Assembly: GCA_951799445.1 (NCBI GenBank)
Contig: OX637288.1
Span: 47,259,288 to 47,323,287, forward strand
DNA from: Pseudisothecium myosuroides
Lineage: Eukaryota; Streptophyta; Bryopsida; Hypnales; Lembophyllaceae
DNA: 64,000 nucleotides
Direction of reading: 5' to 3'
Below the pieces are notes generated by a model. The model was not told the DNA's origin. It saw only the letters and a program-made list of their open reading frames with translations, and searched no databases. How positions within the stretch are numbered: position 1 is the stretch's first letter; every line of letters begins with the position of its first letter. Of this stretch, positions 59,717 to 64,000 are shown one piece after another. The translations under genes were made by a program, and so were the position numbers.

Positions 59717-60652
59717 TTAACCCCTAAAGGACCATTGTAACTATGGGGGACAAATGCGTTTTCGGGCAGGTACCTACGGGCTGAAATTTTCTCCTGAATC
59801 TTTGAAACTTTTTTTGGAGGTAGAAAAGATGATTAGCTTCAAGGGAATATAATTTTTTTCACAATTGGTGCCCGGGAAAAAAAGTTATGACCATATAAGC
59901 TCAAAATAGGGGACGGGGGACAGCTCGGGCAGCAAAAAAAAAATAGACAAATATTTGAAATTTTTCTTTAATATTTTTTTCCTCATAGATTATATTTTTG
60001 GCTATCTGGAAAGCTTTGATTCATTTCATTTGGATATGTTATGAGAAAGTTATGGACATTCTTGTTTTTCAGGCAATTAAAGCATCTTCTTGAAAAAAAT
60101 AACTTTAGGATTCATTTCTGAATGCAATTTTTCAAATTTTTCAATTTTTTTTTTTTGCATGGTCTGATTTACTTGCTAGAACAATCTCACCATTGGGATT
60201 AGTGCATTTTAATTCCATCTAAAATATATGAATATTTTAGATTTTCCTTCTATCTTGTACCTACATCTACTTAACAATTTTTTTAAGAATGATAATTAAG
60301 TTTTTTTTGGATTTTTTTTTTCCTAGACTCTCAACTCAATTCTCCACTACAACAATTAAAACCTCAAAACTCTGTAGTGCAAAAATTTTAAGTTAAAAAT
60401 GTTTAAAGTCAAAAAATCTAGTCCCGCAATGTGCTGAAAAACTTGTTTTTTTCACTTTAAATGCAAATATCTTGCAATCTGTGCGGTCAAAAATTCTAAA
60501 AAAAATTCCACACATTCTTATACTAGTAAGGTGTAAGATCCTACGGTTGGATGTGAAAAAAAACATTTTTCAATTTTTTTACTCTTTGCTATAGAAATGG
60601 CAGTTTTCAGTGTTTTTTGGCAGAAAAAAGGCTTCTATCCTTTAGGGGTTAA
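59717..60652 (-). mobile_element. TTAA element, subfamily B, full-length copy
   Basis: TTAACCCCTAAAGGACCATT on the left, ATCCTTTAGGGGTTAA on the right, 936 bp. Interior as in 51985-52924. Its right flank (AAGTTAGACTG) resembles an uninterrupted TTAAGTTAGG site near 53625. Confidence 0.9.
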
Positions 60653-60654
60653 GT

Positions 60655-60895
60655 TAGACTGTTTTGTTTTGTTATGTTGAGATCTCCCAGACCGTGCGTC
60701 CCTCAATGGCGTGCTTGGTATCGTCAAGAAAGCCCTCAACGAGGAAGGGTGCATGGCCTTTGTTTCGTGGCATTTGGACCTACAATGTGAAAGTTATGGA
60801 TTTTTGAGTTATTCTTGGTTTTGAAAAATAAAAATAAAAACTTTTACTTTTGTTTTTGCTGTGCCAACGGCACAAAGCACACTAGTCCACGTGAT
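60655..60895 (+). mobile_element. Helitron-like 3' end with hairpin and CTAG
   Basis: GTGCCAACGGCAC forms a 5-bp stem, followed after AAAGCACA by CTAG and T, the standard Helitron 3' terminus. Upstream sequence is shared with 53630-54219. No Rep/helicase coding sequence. Confidence 0.6.
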
Positions 60896-61868
60896 ATTTG
60901 TGTTATTTTCTTAGGCTTTTTGGCTTTACAATTGCCACTGCATGTTCGGTGGGTTTGCACTAACTTATGTAAGACCCTCCTGTGTCCGTGATTGGGGTCT
61001 ATTCGATAGGTTATAAGTCCCCATCCTATTGTCCGGATGCAGTTGAAACTCAAAAGTTTGCTCAAAAGGCCCTGCCTGTTGTATTGTGGAGAGGTACTGT
61101 ATTCCACCATTTGCTGGTTTTTTCGGTGGCGGCATGGTGAGCGAAGCTTTAACTCTCATCAGTGCGCAGCGAACATTTTGACATCCTGGTGGTTTTGGTG
61201 GAAACTGGACTCATTTTTCAGTGTGTGCTTTTCACCCATCTGGCTTGCAGCCAATGTCAACTACAAAGTGTGGTAGATTTTATACACAGGTATTGGCTTT
61301 AGACCAAAAGGTGAAGGAGGCTTCCCCTTTATTTGTGGAAAAAAAAAAAAAAAAGAAGAAGAAGAAGGAGGCTTTGCGTGCACAATTATCACATCTCCAT
61401 CAAATATCAACTTAGGTAAAAACTCTTGAAATGGACTGTATAAGCAATTGAGTATGGTTCTTGTTATTAAACTCATTAAGTTTATTGATTGGATCTAGTT
61501 CAAAAGGAGATTCTATATTGTTGAGCACTAGGTTTTTTAGAAACGTATAAATAGACTATGAATTTTTAAATTGTTGAAAATAGGTGCATCTAGAATTGAC
61601 CTTAGGCTCTCATGAACAAGAATTTAGGCAAGAATTAATATGGGTCGGTTTAGAAACAACTTACAATTAGATGTAGTAACTTTACATACAGCAATACATT
61701 TTATTTATTGGCTCTAGACCCAAAAGAAGGAGGCCTTGCATTGACCAAAAATACATCTATTGTGAATGAAAAAGTTTGAGAAGGTTGCTAGAGCTAAGGT
61801 GAATTAGAGTCCTTTGTAGTATATTCAAATGCTTATTTACAAGGTATTTCTCAAAATTCCTTTACATA
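60896..61868. other. Gene-free region
   Basis: Contains a poly(A)/GAA tract at 61340-61370. TTGGCTTTAGACC near 61286 recurs as TTGGCTCTAGACC near 61710. No gene recognised. Confidence 0.4.
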
Positions 61869-63071
61869 CAGTAGAACCTGTTTTATAGAATTCGGCTTAG
61901 ACTAGGGTGACTACAATATAGTATAGTGGGGTAGCAATGAAAATGGCGTTTTTGAATTCGCAGTGAAAGAAATTTCAGTGCTGACAACTTTGATAGCCTC
62001 TCAAGAGCTCAGAAATTAGTATTTTATCATGAATTTTTTTCCACAACATCATCTTTATGTTAATAACACGTGTACCAAATTTCAAGGCCAAAAAGTTTAC
62101 ACAAAAAAAGATATTCGAAATCTATCAACATGTGTAGCTGTGAGAAAAATTTCACTACTGCCAACTTTGACACCATCCCATGGACTGAAATTTTTTTATT
62201 TTACTATGAAATTTTTGTTATAGGACCATCTACATGTTGATTACATTTGTGAAAAATTTCAAGTCCAAAAGACACCCACAAAAATAGATATTCAAAATCT
62301 ACCAACATATATAGTTGTGAGAAACAATTTCACTACTACCAACTTTGACACTATCCCAAGGGTTGAAAAATTGTTTATTTACCATGAAATTTTTATAGTG
62401 ATATCATATTTATGTTAATAACATGTGTGCCAAATTTCAAATTCAAAAGATTCACACAAAAAAATGTATGCTAGTTCTACCAATGTGTATAGCTGTGAGA
62501 AAAATTTCACTACTACCAACTTTGAAACTATCCCAAGGGCTGAAAAAAACATTTTACCATGAATTTTTTGGAATGAGATCATCTCTATATTGATAAAATG
62601 TATGCCAAATTTCAAGGTCAAAAGATTTACCGAAAAAAAGATATTCTAATTCTACCAACATGTGTAGTTGTGAGAATGACTTTCTACATCCATGTGAAAT
62701 TTTACCCAAAAAATGATACCATCCCAAGGGTTGAAAAAATTGTTCTCACAACTACACATGTTGGTAGAATTAGCATATATTTTTTTGCGTGATTCTTTTG
62801 GCCTTGAAATTTGGTACACGTGTTATTAACATAAAGATGATGATGTGCAAAAATTTCATGGTAAAATACTAATTTTTGAGCTCTTGGGAGGCTGTCAAAG
62901 TTGGCAGCACTAAAATTTCTTTCACTGCAAATTCAAAAACGCCATTTTGATTGCTACCCCACTATACATTAGAGAAATTATTACATTAAGGAAGATCATT
63001 GCATAAGTGACATTTGTATATGGCCCAAGGCAAGATTGGGTAATTAATATTGCTTTAGAGAGGTTCCATTG
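61869..63071. mobile_element. Pogo/Lemi-like element with nested inverted and tandem repeats (1.2 kb)
   Basis: Left end CAGTAGAACCTGTTTTATAG and, in reverse complement, right end CAATGGAACCTCTCTAAAGC, both flanked by TA. This resembles the CAGTRRAACCTCTATAA ends of plant pogo-type MITEs (Emigrant/Lemi). Inside, TAGTGGGGTAGCAATGAAAA and its inverse at 62941-62970 form a second inverted repeat, bracketing about four roughly 190-bp units that carry CAACTTTGACAC and ATGTGTAG. No transposase frame seen. Confidence 0.75.
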
Positions 63072-63296
63072 TACTTAGGTCTTTCTACAATGGGTCTAAA
63101 CGGGCTTTCCATTTCAAAGAGAAAAAGTCAAATTTGTTGTTGAAATTGTGGTAGTTCAACAAAAGGTAAAACAAAGCCTCCAATTACCTTTGGAATTGAA
63201 TCTTTCTCCATTTCAGGCCAAATTTCTCTACTTTGATTTGCTAAGAACATAAAAGACACATATTATTCCTTCATTCAAATTCCAACAAATTTTTAC

Positions 63297-64000
63297 TTAA
63301 CCCCTAAAGGACCGACATGCCGTTTTTAGCAACATAGAAATTTTGGGCAGGTACGTGTGACTGGAGATTTGCATATTTTGGGCTGAAATTTCTATAGAAG
63401 GTGGGGATGAGGAATATCTTTCATATGCACCAAATTTCATGACATTTGGAAATACGAGTCAAAAGTTATGGCCAAATATGTTGTTTGTTTCTCAACTCGG
63501 GCAGTCCGGGCAGATCAGAAAAAATCACTTTTTTTTTAATAAAAATTTGAAATTGTTTTATTAGATTTATATATACGTGTAAAGCTTTGAATCATTCCAT
63601 TCTAATCTATGCATCAAACGTTATGAGGATTTTTAGTTTGCGGGCAGTTATGGATTGTCTACTCTAAAATAAACTTTGAAGTTGTTTATTTCACTCAATT
63701 TTCAATATTTTTCAAAAAAAATAAAATTTTAGGATGTAGATTGTTTATAGCAACATTGCAACCATTGGGATTGGCATTTTTCAATTCCGTAATTAACTTC
63801 TTAACAATTTAGTGTTTTGAACCATTCTCTACTTCTTCCTACTTACTATTTTTTTCCTATATGTTGTACAATTCCAAATAATCTGAAAATTTTCAAGCAT
63901 GTAGCCAACTTGCTCTAAAGAATGAATCCAAAGAAGCACAACTATTTTGAAAAAAATTTCATAATAATCTGACCTTGTGAAGTGCAGCTGCCCGGTTTTT
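63297..64000 (+). mobile_element. TTAA element, subfamily A, cut by the window end
   Basis: TTAACCCCTAAAGGACCGAC followed by about 700 bp matching 37016-37958, to the CCTTGTGAAGTGCAGCTGCC block at the window edge. The right terminus should lie roughly 220-240 bp beyond. Confidence 0.92.

Noticed and set aside
1..64000. CRISPR array, bacterial operon, tRNA or rRNA genes, integrated virus genes
   Set aside because: No regularly spaced short repeats with unique spacers, no tRNA-like cloverleaf and no rRNA signature were recognised. The introns and repeats are those of a plant nuclear genome, and no viral protein motif was found.

Overview
The window looks like nuclear DNA of a land plant. It is AT-rich, its genes are split by short GT-AG introns, it has plant-type TTTAGGG telomere motifs, and it encodes three plant-typical proteins: an LEA_2/NHL protein, a trichome-birefringence-like (TBL) protein and an R2R3-MYB. 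Gene density is low and small non-autonomous transposons are very dense. I could not fix the species. A non-flowering vascular plant or a bryophyte is a guess from the unfamiliar repeat families, not a demonstrated result.

Layout. Four genes are supported. (1) 328-2981, minus: five-exon LEA_2 (NDR1/HIN1-like) membrane protein. (2) 4443-6213, minus: four-exon LYR-motif mitochondrial protein of 115 residues, with a telo-box upstream. (3) 11044-15275, minus: six-exon TBL/PC-esterase-domain wall O-acetyltransferase of 667 residues. Its stem carries five 27-residue repeats, each with an N-glycosylation sequon. (4) 31974-34125, plus: three-exon R2R3-MYB of subgroup 9 (MIXTA-like), 469 residues. Two other places hold coding-like fragments I cannot name (23.9-24.3 kb minus, 35.75 kb plus). 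From about 36 kb to the end I see no convincing gene.

The rest is mostly transposon-derived. The dominant component is a group of 230-1100 bp elements that begin TTAACCCCTAAAG and end CTTTAGGGGTTAA, flanked by TTAA with no longer target duplication. I count seven copies of subfamily A, six of B, three of C (one a fragment), two of E and two single elements. Other elements with recognisable ends are three CACTA-type MITEs (3-bp duplications, one nested in an A element), three Stowaway MITEs, a 130-bp hAT MITE with a perfect 8-bp duplication, a 1.2-kb pogo/Lemi-like element with internal repeats, AGGTRGG-ended elements flanked by TA, two Helitron-like 3' ends, and a 5'-truncated LINE with a 17-bp target duplication and A-tail.

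The four genes show no sign of forming one pathway. TBL (wall acetylation) and the MIXTA-type MYB (epidermis and cuticle) both act on the cell surface, but that link is inference only. The most novel candidates are the TTAA-flanked superfamily, a hairpin at 22.03-22.13 kb that resembles a young microRNA precursor, and a roughly 90-bp repeat present in an intron of three of the four genes.
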